Source: Azophilus sp965247035
Lineage (GTDB): Bacteria > Pseudomonadota > Gammaproteobacteria > Pseudomonadales > Azotimanducaceae
NCBI GenBank assembly: GCA_965247035.1
Contig: CBDFGJ010000002.1
Coordinates: 343,251-407,250 of the forward strand
Reading direction: 5' to 3'
Length of the DNA stretch: 64,000 nucleotides
Positions 8,055 through 21,871 of the stretch are shown in pieces (the first letter of the stretch is position 1; the number at the start of each line of letters is the position of its first letter). The notes below the pieces were generated by a model. That model did no database searches, was not told the DNA's origin, and was given only the letters and a program-made list of their open reading frames with translations. A program made the translations under genes and the position numbers.

Positions 8055-10148
8055 CTAGCGGTTGATGATGCCTTCGGCGATGTTGTCCGGCACCTCGGCG
8101 TAACGGCAAAACTCCATCGTGTAGGTGGCCCGGCCTTGCGTGGCCGAACGCAGGTTGGTGGCATAGCCGAACATCATAGCCAAGGGCACAGCGGCGCGCA
8201 CGATCTTGCCAGCGGGATTTTCATCCATGCCGCCGATCATACCGCGCCGACGGTTCAGGTCGCCGACCACATCACCCATGTAATTCTCCGGCGTCACCAC
8301 TTCCACGCTCATGATCGGTTCAAGCAACACCGGCTTCGCCTTCAGGGCACCATCCCGCATCGCCATGGAACCGGCGATCTTGAACGCCATTTCCGAGGAG
8401 TCCACTTCGTGGAAGGAACCATCGTACAGGGTGGCCCGCACGTTGATGAGCGGATAACCGGCCAAAACGCCATTCTGCATCTGCTCTTGAATGCCCTTGT
8501 TCACGGCCGGGATGTACTCCCGCGGCACAGCGCCGCCGACAATTTTGTCAACGAACTCGTAGTTGCTCTCCTCGCCCTGCAACGGCTCAAGCCGCAGCCA
8601 GACATGACCGTACTGGCCGCGGCCGCCGGTCTGCCGCACATACTTGCCCTCCACCTCAACGCTGGCGCGAATGGTCTCCCGGTAGGCCACCTGCGGCTTG
8701 CCGATGTTCGCCTCCACGTTGAATTCGCGCCTCATGCGGTCAACGATGATGTCCAAGTGCAGTTCACCCATGCCGGAGATAATGGTCTGCCCCGATTCGC
8801 TGTCCGTCTCCACCCGAAAGGAGGGGTCTTCCTGAGCCAGCTTGCCAAGCGCCGCGGACATCTTCTCTTGGTCCGGAATGGACTTGGGTTCCACCGCCAC
8901 CGAGATGACCGGTTCGGGAAACTCCATGCGCTCCAAGGTGATGATGTCGGTTTGTGCGCAGAGGGTGTCGCCAGTGGTCAAATCCTTTAGACCAATGGCG
9001 GCGGCGATGTCGCCGGCGCACACTTCCTTGATTTCATTGCGGGTGTTGGAGTGCATCTGCACCATGCGGCCCACCCGCTCGCGCTTGCGTTTCACCGGGT
9101 TGTACACTTTATCGCCGGAGTTCAGCACCCCGGAGTAGACGCGGAAGAAGGTCAGGGTGCCAACATAGGGGTCGGTCGCAATCTTGAAGGCCAGCGCGGC
9201 AAAAGGAGCCTTGTCGTCCGCCGGGCGCGAGGCGCGGGTTTCCCCGTCCTCCACAACGCCCTCAATGGCTTTGACCTCGGCTGGGTTCGGCAGGTAGTCG
9301 ATCACCGCATCAAGCATGGCCTGAACGCCCTTGTTCTTGAAGGCGGAACCGCATAGCGCCAAGACGACCTCATTGGCCAAGGTGCGAATGCGCAGGCCCT
9401 TGCGCACATCGTCCTCGGACAGGTCGCCGTCCTCGAAATACTTGTCTAGCAACTCATCGCTAGCCTCCGCCGCCGTCTCCAGCATGCGTCCGCGCCAATG
9501 CTCGGCTTGATCGCGCAGATCATCCGGTATCTCCGCCAACTCGTATCCGAGCCCCTGGTCCTCCTCGCTCCAAAAAATGGCCTTCATGCGCACTAAGTCA
9601 ATCACGCCCCTAAAGTTATCTTCAGCGCCGATGGCGAGCTGAACCGGAACTGGATTGGCGCCGAGGCGATCCCGAATTTGCTCAACGACGCGCAGGAAAT
9701 CCGCGCCGGCCCGGTCCATCTTGTTGACGAACACCACCCGCGGCACTTCGTAGCGGTTGGCTTGACGCCAAACAGTCTCCGATTGGGGCTCGACGCCGGA
9801 GGTGCCGCAAAACACCACCACAGCGCCATCGAGCACCCGCAGGCTGCGCTCCACCTCAATGGTGAAGTCAACGTGGCCGGGGGTGTCGATGATGTTGATG
9901 CGGTGACGATCAAATTGCTGGGTCATGCCCTGCCAGAAGCAAGTGGTAGCGGCCGACGTGATGGTGATGCCCCGCTCCTGCTCCTGCTCCATCCAGTCCA
10001 TGACCGCGGCACCGTCATGCACTTCGCCGATCTTGTGCGACAAGCCAGTGTAGAACAGCACCCGCTCGGTGGTGGTGGTCTTGCCCGCATCCACATGGGC
10101 AACAATGCCGATATTGCGGTATCGGGCGATGGGGGTTTCACGAGCCAT
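8055..10148 (-). CDS. fusA: Elongation factor G
   Basis: 697-residue ribosomal translocase GTPase. G1 (AHVDAGKTTTTER), G3 (DTPGHVDF) and G4 (NKMDRAGADF) are present, then domains II-V including the domain IV loop region RQTGGRGQYGHV and the C-terminal MGDVVGDLNRRRG. The length is typical of the canonical EF-G. It lies between rpsG and tufA on the same strand; the 209-bp gap to rpsG contains a MITE-like repeat. Confidence 0.97.
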   Translation of the reverse strand: MARETPIARYRNIGIVAHVDAGKTTTTERVLFYTGLSHKIGEVHDGAAVMDWMEQEQERGITITSAATTCFWQGMTQQFDRHRINIIDTPGHVDFTIEVERSLRVLDGAVVVFCGTSGVEPQSETVWRQANRYEVPRVVFVNKMDRAGADFLRVVEQIRDRLGANPVPVQLAIGAEDNFRGVIDLVRMKAIFWSEEDQGLGYELAEIPDDLRDQAEHWRGRMLETAAEASDELLDKYFEDGDLSEDDVRKGLRIRTLANEVVLALCGSAFKNKGVQAMLDAVIDYLPNPAEVKAIEGVVEDGETRASRPADDKAPFAALAFKIATDPYVGTLTFFRVYSGVLNSGDKVYNPVKRKRERVGRMVQMHSNTRNEIKEVCAGDIAAAIGLKDLTTGDTLCAQTDIITLERMEFPEPVISVAVEPKSIPDQEKMSAALGKLAQEDPSFRVETDSESGQTIISGMGELHLDIIVDRMRREFNVEANIGKPQVAYRETIRASVEVEGKYVRQTGGRGQYGHVWLRLEPLQGEESNYEFVDKIVGGAVPREYIPAVNKGIQEQMQNGVLAGYPLINVRATLYDGSFHEVDSSEMAFKIAGSMAMRDGALKAKPVLLEPIMSVEVVTPENYMGDVVGDLNRRRGMIGGMDENPAGKIVRAAVPLAMMFGYATNLRSATQGRATYTMEFCRYAEVPDNIAEGIINR

Positions 10149-10252
10149 TTATGCTCTCCCTGTTAATTGGCGGCGTTTTAGACAGGTCAAACGCCATGCA
10201 TGGTATTGGACATGGTGGAAGCGCCAGCAACTTCCAACCGCGCCAAGGAACA

Positions 10253-10353
10253 TAGTGCCCTGTCCCACAAGTTTCTTACGTTTCAGAGCTTGCTCGGCGC
10301 GTCAATGCAAGACGCTGCACGCTGAAATGCAAGAAACTTGTGGGATAGGACAC
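10253..10353. repeat. Palindromic interspersed repeat, copy 2, inside the str operon
   Basis: This is the second copy of the element at 10-139: TAGTGCCC..TCCCACAAGTTTCTT at one end and AAGAAACTTGTGGGATAGGAC at the other, with the shared core GAGCTTGCTCGG. It sits 4 bp past the rpsG stop codon and before fusA, so a transcript of the operon would carry a strong hairpin here. Confidence 0.7.
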
Positions 10354-10357
10354 CGGC

Positions 10358-10828
10358 CTAGTAGCGGTAGTGGGAGAACGCCCTGTTGGCCTCGGCCATG
10401 CGGTGGGTGTCCTCACGCCTCTTTTCGGCTGCGCCGCGTCCTTCCGCCGCATCTGACAGTTCACCGGCCAAACGCAAGGCCATGGATTTTTCGCCCCGGC
10501 CGCGGGCGCTCTCTACCAGCCAACGCATGGCCAAGGCTTGACGACGCGAGGGCCGCACCTCCACGGGCACCTGATAGGTGGCACCGCCAACGCGCCGGGA
10601 TTTGACCTCCACCACCGGCGCCACCGCCTCTATAGCCCGTTCGAACACCTCCATCGGGTCGGTTTTGCCGCGCTCCTCTATGCGCTTTAGGGCACCATAG
10701 ACGATGCGCTCCGCGACCGCCTTCTTGCCGCTCACCATCACGTGATTGATAAATTTGGCCACGGTCTGGTTCTGGTACTTGGGATCCGGCAGGATCTCCC
10801 GCTTGGGAACGACTCGACGTCTTGGCAT
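10358..10828 (-). CDS. rpsG: 30S ribosomal protein S7
   Basis: 156 residues, the standard length. It starts MPRRRVVPKREILPDPKY and contains the 16S-binding motif region (KSRRVGGATYQVPVEVRPSR) and the C-terminal HRMAEANRAFSHYRY. In E. coli S7 is the translational repressor of the str operon, through an rpsL-rpsG intercistronic site; here that gap is 77 bp. Confidence 0.97.
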   Translation of the reverse strand: MPRRRVVPKREILPDPKYQNQTVAKFINHVMVSGKKAVAERIVYGALKRIEERGKTDPMEVFERAIEAVAPVVEVKSRRVGGATYQVPVEVRPSRRQALAMRWLVESARGRGEKSMALRLAGELSDAAEGRGAAEKRREDTHRMAEANRAFSHYRY

Positions 10829-10905
10829 TTCTTGCTCCTTTCTTCAGGTGGCTCCCCGAACTTGACGCCGGGGCCTTACTTTGGACTGATCTGGATTGGC
10901 GTGGT

Positions 10906-11277
10906 TTATCTCGGTCGCTTGGCGCCGTACTTGGACCGGGCCTGCTTGCGGTCGGAAACACCGGACGTATCCAAGGTTCCCCTGACCGTATGATAGCGTA
11001 CGCCAGGCAGGTCCTTCACCCGCCCGCCGCGTATCAACACCACCGAGTGCTCTTGGAGGTTGTGGCCTTCGCCGCCAATGTAGGAGGTCACTTCGTAGCC
11101 ATTCGTCAGGCGAACGCGGCACACTTTCCGCAACGCGGAATTTGGCTTCTTCGGGGTGGTGGTGTAAACCCGTGTGCAAACGCCGCGCTTTTGTGGGTTG
11201 CCCTGCAGAGCGGGCACGATGTTCTTGCGCGCCTTGCGCTTGCGCGGTTTCCTGACCAATTGGCTAATCGTCGCCAT
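10906..11277 (-). CDS. rpsL: 30S ribosomal protein S12
   Basis: The start MATISQLVRKPRKRK at 11277 gives 123 residues, the family length; an in-frame ATG 57 bp upstream would add a non-homologous 19-residue tail and is rejected. GGAG precedes the chosen ATG. The decoding-centre residues linked to streptomycin response look wild type (TTPKKPNSALRK and LPGVRYHTVRG). It is the first gene of the str part, 103 bp after rpoC. Confidence 0.96.
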   Translation of the reverse strand: MATISQLVRKPRKRKARKNIVPALQGNPQKRGVCTRVYTTTPKKPNSALRKVCRVRLTNGYEVTSYIGGEGHNLQEHSVVLIRGGRVKDLPGVRYHTVRGTLDTSGVSDRKQARSKYGAKRPR

Positions 11278-11380
11278 ATATGCTCCATTACTCAAATAGC
11301 CCCTGCTTGGGGCGGCGGCATTGTAAACAGCCACGCCACGCCAAGCAACGGCTCAAACGAAGAAAAAGGAAGCCCCCGCG

Positions 11381-14300
11381 CTAGCTTGGCTCGCTGGTGC
11401 TGAAGGCATCGGTCGCTCTGGCGTCCACATCCTCCACGCTCATCGCTTGGGGCGACGGGCGTTGCAACCCCATCAACAGTTCCGCGGCGCTGTCCACCGT
11501 GGTCCGCTCGGCCCGTTGCCGCTTGCGCTCACGATGGTAGGCCAAGCCCGTTCCGGCCGGAATCAAGCGGCCGACAACCACGTTCTCCTTCAGGCCGCGC
11601 AAGGAGTCCTTCTTGCCGGTGACGGCCGCTTCCGTCAGCACCCGCGTGGTTTCCTGGAATGACGCCGCCGAAAGGAAGGATTCCGTAGCCAACGACGCCT
11701 TGGTGATGCCAAGCAGAACGCGCTGACAGGTGGCCGGCTCCTTGCCCTCCTGCGCCAATTCCTCGTTGGTGCCGAGCAGGCGGGTGTATTCAACCTGCTC
11801 GCCGCGGATGAACTCGGACCCGCCAGGGTCGATCACTTCAACCTTGCGCAGCATCTGCCGCACGATAACCTCAATGTGCTTGTCATTGATCTTGACGCCC
11901 TGCAGCCGGTACACCTCCTGAATTTCATTAATGATGTACTTGGCGAACGCCTCAACGCCGTTCAGCCGCACGATGTCATGGGGGCTCAAGGGGCCCTCGC
12001 ACACCACTTCGCCGACCTCAACATGCTCGCCCTCAAAGACATCAACCTTGATTTCCTTGGGAATCAGCCGCTGCACCGGGTCGGCCCCATCCTCCGGCTC
12101 AATGACCAAGCGCTGCTTGCCCTTGGTGGGCTTGCCAAACTTGACCACACCGGAAGCCTCCGCCAGCACCGCCGGAACCTTAGGCTTACGCGCCTCGAAC
12201 AGGTCAGCCACCCGGGGCAAGCCGCCGGTGATGTCGCGCGTCCTGAAGCCTTCATGGGGCTTGCGGGCAATGATGTCGCCCACTCGCACGCCGCCGCCGT
12301 CCTCCAAGTTCAAGATTTCACCGCTTTCGAGGTTCAGTTCCGCAACCTCCGATTGGCCATGTTGTCTCCCTTGCTTTTTCGAGCCCTTGGCAGCATCGGC
12401 GGTGGGGAGAAGGATGTGTACGGTTGGCACTAGGTCCTTGCCTGCGCTTGGCCGATCCTTGGGGTCAAGCACCGTGATGTTGGTGAGGCCGGTCAGCTCA
12501 TCCGTTTGCCGGCGGATGGAAAGCCCCTCCTCCATGTCGTGGAATTGGGCCACGCCGTCCACCTCGGCAACTCTGGGGTGGGTGTGGGGATCCCAACGCG
12601 CAATCACGTCGCCGGAAGCGACGCTATCGCCCTCCGCCACGAATATGACCGCGCCATAGGGCAACTTGTAGCGTTCCCGCTCACGGCCATGATCGTCCGC
12701 CACGGCGATTTCGCCGGAACGGGAAACTGCGACCAGTTCGCGTTTGCTGGAGGCGCGAGAAACCGTCTTCAGGTTGTGCAGGCGGACGCAACCACCATGC
12801 TTCACCTCAATGCTGTCGATGGCCGTCGCCCGGGAGGCCGCGCCGCCGATGTGGAAGGTGCGCATCGTCAACTGGGTGCCCGGCTCGCCGATGGACTGAG
12901 CGGCAATGACGCCAACCGCCTCACCTACATTGACCAAGTGGCCGCGGGCAAGGTCGCGCCCGTAGCAGGTGGCGCAAACGCCGAAACGGGTTTCGCAGGT
13001 GATGGCCGAGCGCACCATAATTTCGTCGATGCCATGGTCATCGATCCGCTCCGCAGCCGACTCATCAAGCAGCTCGCCAGCGCGCAGCAGAACCTCATCA
13101 CCGGCGGCGTCGAATACATCGCGGGCTACCGCACGGCCAAGCACGCGGTCGCGAAGCGGCTCCACCACATCGCCGCCTTCGATGATGGCGCCAACCCTGA
13201 GGCCGTTGCCCGTGCCGCAGTCTTGTTCGGTGACGACGACATCCTGCGCCACATCCACCAGCCGGCGGGTGAGGTAGCCCGAGCTCGCCGTCTTTAAAGC
13301 CGTGTCCGCCAGTCCCTTGCGGGCACCGTGGGTGGAGATGAAGTACTCGTTGACGTTCAGCCCCTCGCGGAAGTTGGCGGTAATGGCGTTGACGATGATG
13401 GTGCCGTCCGGGCGGGTCATCAGACCGCGCATACCGGCCAACTGCCGAATCTGCGCCGGCGACCCCCGGGCCCCGGAATCCGCGTAGATGAACACTGGGT
13501 TGAAAGAGGCCTGTTTCTCCGTTTCCCCTTGGCTGTTGACCACATCCTCGGTGGAAATGCGCTCCATCATGGAATTCGCCACCCGGTCGCTGGCCCAGGA
13601 CCAGATATCGACCACCTTGTTGTACTTCTCGCCCTCGGACAGCAGGCCGGAGACGTATTGCCGCTCCACTCCCTCCACCTCCCGCTTAGCTTGGCCGACG
13701 ATTTCGGCCTTGCGCTCGGGAATGACCAAGTCATCGACGCCGATGGAAGAACCCGACATGGTGGAGTGGTTGAAGCCCATGTACATGAGCTGGTCGGCGA
13801 AGACCACGGTGTCCTTCAAGCCCACTTCACGACAGCAGTCGTTGATGAGGCCGGAGATGGCCTTCTTGTCCATGGTCCTATTGACCGAGGAGAACGGCAG
13901 GGCCTCGGGCACTATGTCATAGAGCAGCACCCGGCCCACGGTGGTGTCCACCAACTCGCGGCCCCCTTCAGCCGTGGGCAGGCGCAGCTTGATCTTGGCG
14001 TGCAGGCCGACTTGCTCGGAGTGGTAAGCCCGATGCACTTCGTCGGAATCGACAAAGACCATCCCTTCGCCCTTGGCACCCACTCGGTTCCGCGTCATGT
14101 AGTAGATGCCGAGCACGATGTCCTGCGACGGTAGAATGATGGGGTCGCCGTTAGCCGGCGACAGGATGTTGTTGGTGGACATCATCAACACGCGGGACTC
14201 AAGCTGCGCCTCCAACGTCAAGGGCACATGAACCGCCATCTGATCACCATCGAAATCCGCGTTGTAGGCGCTGCAAACCAAGGGGTGCAACTGGATCGCC

Positions 14301-15796
14301 TTGCCCTCGATCAACACCGGCTCAAAAGCCTGAATGCCCAAACGGTGCAGGGTCGGCGCCCGGTTCAACAGCACCGGGTGCTCGCGAATGACATCGGCTA
14401 GAATGTCCCAAACTTCGGCAGTTTCCCGCTCAACCAGCTTTTTTGCCGCTCTGATTGTGGTGGCCAACATGCGCGATTGCAGTTGGCCGAAAATAAAGGG
14501 CTTGAACAACTCCAATGCCATCTTCTTCGGCAGCCCGCACTGATGCAGCTTCAAGGTGGGGCCGACCACGATCACCGAACGGCCGGAGTAGTCGACTCGC
14601 TTGCCGAGAAGATTCTGCCGAAACCGGCCCTGCTTGCCCTTGATGATGTCCGCCAGAGATTTCAGCGCCCGCTTATTGGTGCCGGTGAGCGCCCTGGACC
14701 GGCGCCCGTTGTCGAGCAGCGCGTCGAGGGACTCCTGCAGCATGCGCTTCTCGTTGCGCACGATGATGTCCGGAGCGGAAAGATCAAGCAATCGCTTCAG
14801 GCGATTATTGCGGTTGATGACCCGCCGATAGAGATCATTCAGGTCTGAGGTGGCGAAACGCCCCCCATCCAAGGGCACCAACGGACGCAGATCCGGCGGC
14901 AGCACCGGCAGCACTTTCAGCACCATCCACTCCGGGCGGTTGCCGGATTTTAGGAACGCCTCCATCAGCTTCAACCGCTTGGAGAGCTTCTTGACCTTGG
15001 TTTCGGAGTTGGTGTTCGGTATCGCCTCCCGCAACACGGCCGCTTCGGCCTCCATATCCATGGACAGCAGCAGTTCTCGAATGGCCTCTGCGCCTTGGCG
15101 GGCGTCGAACTCCTCGCCGTACCACGCAAGCCGTTCGGAGTATTCCTCGTCATTGAGAAGCTGCCCCTCCTCCAAACCCGTCAAGCCGGGGTCAATGACC
15201 ACATGGGATTCGAAATAGAGCACGCTTTCGATGGAGCGCAAGGTGCCGAGGTATCTTCTCTCGGCCCAGTATTCCGTGTTTAGCGGGTCGTTCTCTTGGT
15301 CTGCAACATGCGTCTTCCGGCAACTGTAGATGCGGCCCTGAAACCGAACCGGATCGTCATTGCCATAGGCAGTTCCAACTTTCCAAGCGCTGTGCTGCGG
15401 CTCCCCCTTGTCCAGCAGCAGGCCGATGCGCGACGGCAACGACTTCAGAAACCAGATGTGCGCCACCGGGCTAGCGAGGTCAACATGGCCCATGCGCTCG
15501 CGGCGCACCCGGGCCAAAGTGACCTCAACACCGCACTTCTCGCATATAACTCCGCGATGCCTCATGCGCTTGTACTTGCCGCACAGGCACTCGTAGTCCT
15601 TCACTGGGCCGAAGATGCGGGCGCAGAAAAGGCCGTCCCGCTCTGGCTTGAACGTTCGGTAATTGATTGTTTCCGGCTTCTTCACCTCGCCGAAAGACCA
15701 GGATTTGATCATCTCCGGCGAAGCCAAGCCGATGCGCAGGGAGTCGAACTCGTTTTCGTTCTCCCGAACCTTCAGTTCGTTGATCAGACCTTTCAA
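11381..15796 (-). CDS. rpoC: RNA polymerase subunit beta-prime
   Basis: 1,471 residues, longer than the E. coli protein (1,407). The N-terminal zinc ribbon (CLCGKYKRMRHRGVICEKCG), the active-site loop NADFDGDQMAVH with its three Mg-binding aspartates, the trigger-loop region (THGARKGLADTALKTASSGY) and the second Cys cluster (TCETRFGVCATCYGRD) are all present. The extra length is in the jaw and C-terminal part, including the acidic and Ser-rich tail. It starts 12 bp after rpoB. Confidence 0.97.
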   Translation of the reverse strand: MKGLINELKVRENENEFDSLRIGLASPEMIKSWSFGEVKKPETINYRTFKPERDGLFCARIFGPVKDYECLCGKYKRMRHRGVICEKCGVEVTLARVRRERMGHVDLASPVAHIWFLKSLPSRIGLLLDKGEPQHSAWKVGTAYGNDDPVRFQGRIYSCRKTHVADQENDPLNTEYWAERRYLGTLRSIESVLYFESHVVIDPGLTGLEEGQLLNDEEYSERLAWYGEEFDARQGAEAIRELLLSMDMEAEAAVLREAIPNTNSETKVKKLSKRLKLMEAFLKSGNRPEWMVLKVLPVLPPDLRPLVPLDGGRFATSDLNDLYRRVINRNNRLKRLLDLSAPDIIVRNEKRMLQESLDALLDNGRRSRALTGTNKRALKSLADIIKGKQGRFRQNLLGKRVDYSGRSVIVVGPTLKLHQCGLPKKMALELFKPFIFGQLQSRMLATTIRAAKKLVERETAEVWDILADVIREHPVLLNRAPTLHRLGIQAFEPVLIEGKAIQLHPLVCSAYNADFDGDQMAVHVPLTLEAQLESRVLMMSTNNILSPANGDPIILPSQDIVLGIYYMTRNRVGAKGEGMVFVDSDEVHRAYHSEQVGLHAKIKLRLPTAEGGRELVDTTVGRVLLYDIVPEALPFSSVNRTMDKKAISGLINDCCREVGLKDTVVFADQLMYMGFNHSTMSGSSIGVDDLVIPERKAEIVGQAKREVEGVERQYVSGLLSEGEKYNKVVDIWSWASDRVANSMMERISTEDVVNSQGETEKQASFNPVFIYADSGARGSPAQIRQLAGMRGLMTRPDGTIIVNAITANFREGLNVNEYFISTHGARKGLADTALKTASSGYLTRRLVDVAQDVVVTEQDCGTGNGLRVGAIIEGGDVVEPLRDRVLGRAVARDVFDAAGDEVLLRAGELLDESAAERIDDHGIDEIMVRSAITCETRFGVCATCYGRDLARGHLVNVGEAVGVIAAQSIGEPGTQLTMRTFHIGGAASRATAIDSIEVKHGGCVRLHNLKTVSRASSKRELVAVSRSGEIAVADDHGRERERYKLPYGAVIFVAEGDSVASGDVIARWDPHTHPRVAEVDGVAQFHDMEEGLSIRRQTDELTGLTNITVLDPKDRPSAGKDLVPTVHILLPTADAAKGSKKQGRQHGQSEVAELNLESGEILNLEDGGGVRVGDIIARKPHEGFRTRDITGGLPRVADLFEARKPKVPAVLAEASGVVKFGKPTKGKQRLVIEPEDGADPVQRLIPKEIKVDVFEGEHVEVGEVVCEGPLSPHDIVRLNGVEAFAKYIINEIQEVYRLQGVKINDKHIEVIVRQMLRKVEVIDPGGSEFIRGEQVEYTRLLGTNEELAQEGKEPATCQRVLLGITKASLATESFLSAASFQETTRVLTEAAVTGKKDSLRGLKENVVVGRLIPAGTGLAYHRERKRQRAERTTVDSAAELLMGLQRPSPQAMSVEDVDARATDAFSTSEPS

Positions 15797-15808
15797 GGTT
15801 ACCTCCGC

Positions 15809-19882
<4,074 letters not shown>

Positions 19883-20161
19883 TCGAATCTCCTAGGATCT
19901 GTTTTCCACCGGACCATGGACGGCCGGGGAGCGGTTGCGGAAGCCTCGGTGGCCGCCTTGGCGCATCGGCTTGCAAGCTGATGAAGTGTGCTTGCGCGAC
20001 ATTCCCGGTCGGTCGCCGAACGCCCATTGACCACACGGCAAGCACCTCTAGCCAAGCCAAGCGACAGCGTCCCGGGCGAACAAGCAAAGGAACCCGCCGG
20101 CTGGCCCGCCTATGCGCAGGCCGCCGCCGCAGCGAAGAGCGGGGCAACGCCATTAAATCGG

Positions 20162-20551
20162 CTATTTCAATTCCACCTGAGCGCCTGCTTCCTCAAGCTG
20201 CTTCTTGCAGTCCTCCGCCTCGCCTTTGGCCACACCTTCCCTGATGGGAGAAGGGGCGTTGTCCACCAGCCCTTTGGCTTCCTTCAAGCCGAGCCCGGTG
20301 ATGCTGCGCACCACCTTGATGACGTTGACTTTCCGATCTCCCACCGTGCTCAGCACCACATCGAATTCGGTTTGCTCTTCGGCGTCGCCGCCACCGGCAT
20401 CCGCGCCGTCGGCCGTGGCGACCGGCGCAGCGGCGACCGCAGCCGCGGCGGATACGCCGAACTTCTCCTCCATGGATTGCACGAGCTCCACCACTTCCAT
20501 GACGCTCATATCAGCAATGGCGTTTAAAATGTCGTCCTTAGACAAGGCCAT
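20162..20551 (-). CDS. rplL: 50S ribosomal protein L7/L12
   Basis: 129 residues: N-terminal dimerisation helices (LSKDDILNAIADMSVMEVVE), an Ala/Gly-rich hinge, and the factor-binding C-terminal domain (FDVVLSTVGDRKVNVIKVVR, GLGLKEAKGLVDNAPSPI). The hinge is several residues longer than in E. coli and ends DAGGGDAEEQ. It lies 35 bp after rplJ. Confidence 0.96.
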   Translation of the reverse strand: MALSKDDILNAIADMSVMEVVELVQSMEEKFGVSAAAAVAAAPVATADGADAGGGDAEEQTEFDVVLSTVGDRKVNVIKVVRSITGLGLKEAKGLVDNAPSPIREGVAKGEAEDCKKQLEEAGAQVELK

Positions 20552-20586
20552 AGTTCACTACTCCGTAAATTGAATCGAATGTGGGC

Positions 20587-21132
20587 TCAGGTTTCCCGCG
20601 CCCCCTGCTGCTCCGCCTTTGCGTCACGCACCGCCGCCAACGTCCGAACCAGCTTGCTCGGAACCGCATTCAGGGTTCTGACAAGCTTGGCGACCGGCGC
20701 CTGCACAACAGCCACGAGCAGGCTGAGCGCCTCCCGTCGAGTTGGCAGGGCGGCGACGCGGTCCAGCTGGTCCGCCTCAAGCAAGGCACCGCCAACAGAC
20801 AATGCCTTGACCTTAAGGAATGCGTTGTCCTTGCCGAAATCCCGCAAGATCCGAGCGCCGGCGCCCGGCTCGTCCTGCGACAGCGCCAGCAACGTGGGGC
20901 CAACGAAGGCTTCGCTCAAGCACTCGTGGTCGGTGCCCGCAACCGCGCGCCGGGCGAGGGTGTTGCGCACCACCTTAAGATAGACTCCGCTGTCCCGCGC
21001 CTTGGCGCGCAGAAGGGTCATTTCGTCCACGGTCAGGCGGCGGTAGTCCGCCAGAACCGCCGAAGAAGCCTGCCGCACCGCGACGCCAACCTGTTCAGCG
21101 ATTTCCTGCTTTTGCTCAAGCCTTAAAGCCAA
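20587..21132 (-). CDS. rplJ: 50S ribosomal protein L10
   Basis: 181-residue stalk base protein. The N-terminal rRNA-binding domain begins ALRLEQKQEIAEQVGVAV, with the family motif near YRRLTVDEMTLLR, and the C-terminal helix binds L7/L12. Only 21 bp separate it from the rplA stop codon. The long L10-binding leader that controls rplJL in E. coli therefore cannot be present here in its usual place. Confidence 0.95.
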   Translation of the reverse strand: MALRLEQKQEIAEQVGVAVRQASSAVLADYRRLTVDEMTLLRAKARDSGVYLKVVRNTLARRAVAGTDHECLSEAFVGPTLLALSQDEPGAGARILRDFGKDNAFLKVKALSVGGALLEADQLDRVAALPTRREALSLLVAVVQAPVAKLVRTLNAVPSKLVRTLAAVRDAKAEQQGARET

Positions 21133-21153
21133 TTTCCCTTGCTCCCTAAAGTC

Positions 21154-21849
21154 CTAGATGGCCAACGACGATGGATCAATGGCGAGCCCCGGCCCCATCG
21201 TCGTGGACAGCGTGATCTTCCCAAGGTAAACACCCTTGGCCGAGGCTGGGCGGGCTTTCTTCAAATCCGCCACCAGCGCCTCCACATTCTCCTTGATCTG
21301 CCCCGCCGAAAAGCCCACTTGACCGACGCTGCCATGCACGATTCCGCCCCGGTCGGTTCGAAAGCGCACCTGGCCTGCCTTGGCGTTGTTCACCGCAGTC
21401 TCCACATCGGCGGTGACCGTGCCAGTCTTTGGATTCGGCATCAGCCCACGCGGGCCCAACAACCTGCCCAGCTGACTGACCACGCGCATCGCATCCGGCG
21501 CGGCGATGACCACGTCAAAATCGAGCTCGCCACCCTTGATTCGCTGCGCCAAGTCGTCCAGCCCCACCGCATCGGCGCCCGCTGCCTCCGCCTTGGCCAC
21601 GTCCTCACCCTGAGCGAAGACGGCAACCCGGACAGCCTTGCCGGTGCCGTGGGGCAAGGTGCTCGCACCGCGCAGGGTTTGATCGGACTTGCGCACATCC
21701 ACGCCAAGATTCACCGACAGATCGAAGCTCTCTTTGAACTTGGTCTGAGCAAGCTCCGAGAGCAGGCCGACCGCTTCATCAATGGGGTAGAGCCTTTGCG
21801 GCTGCACCTTGTCCGCGATGGCCCGCGCCCGTTTGGTTAACTTCACCAT
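21154..21849 (-). CDS. rplA: 50S ribosomal protein L1
   Basis: 231 residues from the ATG at 21849 (VKLTKRARAIADKVQ), the family length; the open frame continues 29 codons upstream but these overlap the end of rplK and lack homology. The signature region GPRGLMPNPKTGTV is intact. In other bacteria L1 represses the rplKA mRNA. It is cotranscribed with rplK, 22 bp upstream. Confidence 0.95.
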   Translation of the reverse strand: MVKLTKRARAIADKVQPQRLYPIDEAVGLLSELAQTKFKESFDLSVNLGVDVRKSDQTLRGASTLPHGTGKAVRVAVFAQGEDVAKAEAAGADAVGLDDLAQRIKGGELDFDVVIAAPDAMRVVSQLGRLLGPRGLMPNPKTGTVTADVETAVNNAKAGQVRFRTDRGGIVHGSVGQVGFSAGQIKENVEALVADLKKARPASAKGVYLGKITLSTTMGPGLAIDPSSLAI

Positions 21850-21871
21850 TTCACTAATCTCCCTGCAGGTT

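Noticed and set aside
6792..8990. Very long open frame (732 codons) on the plus strand opposite tufA and fusA
   Set aside because: It is rich in His and Arg and is the shadow of the strongly biased tuf codons; the same shadow appears opposite tufB. EF-Tu and EF-G are certain on the other strand.
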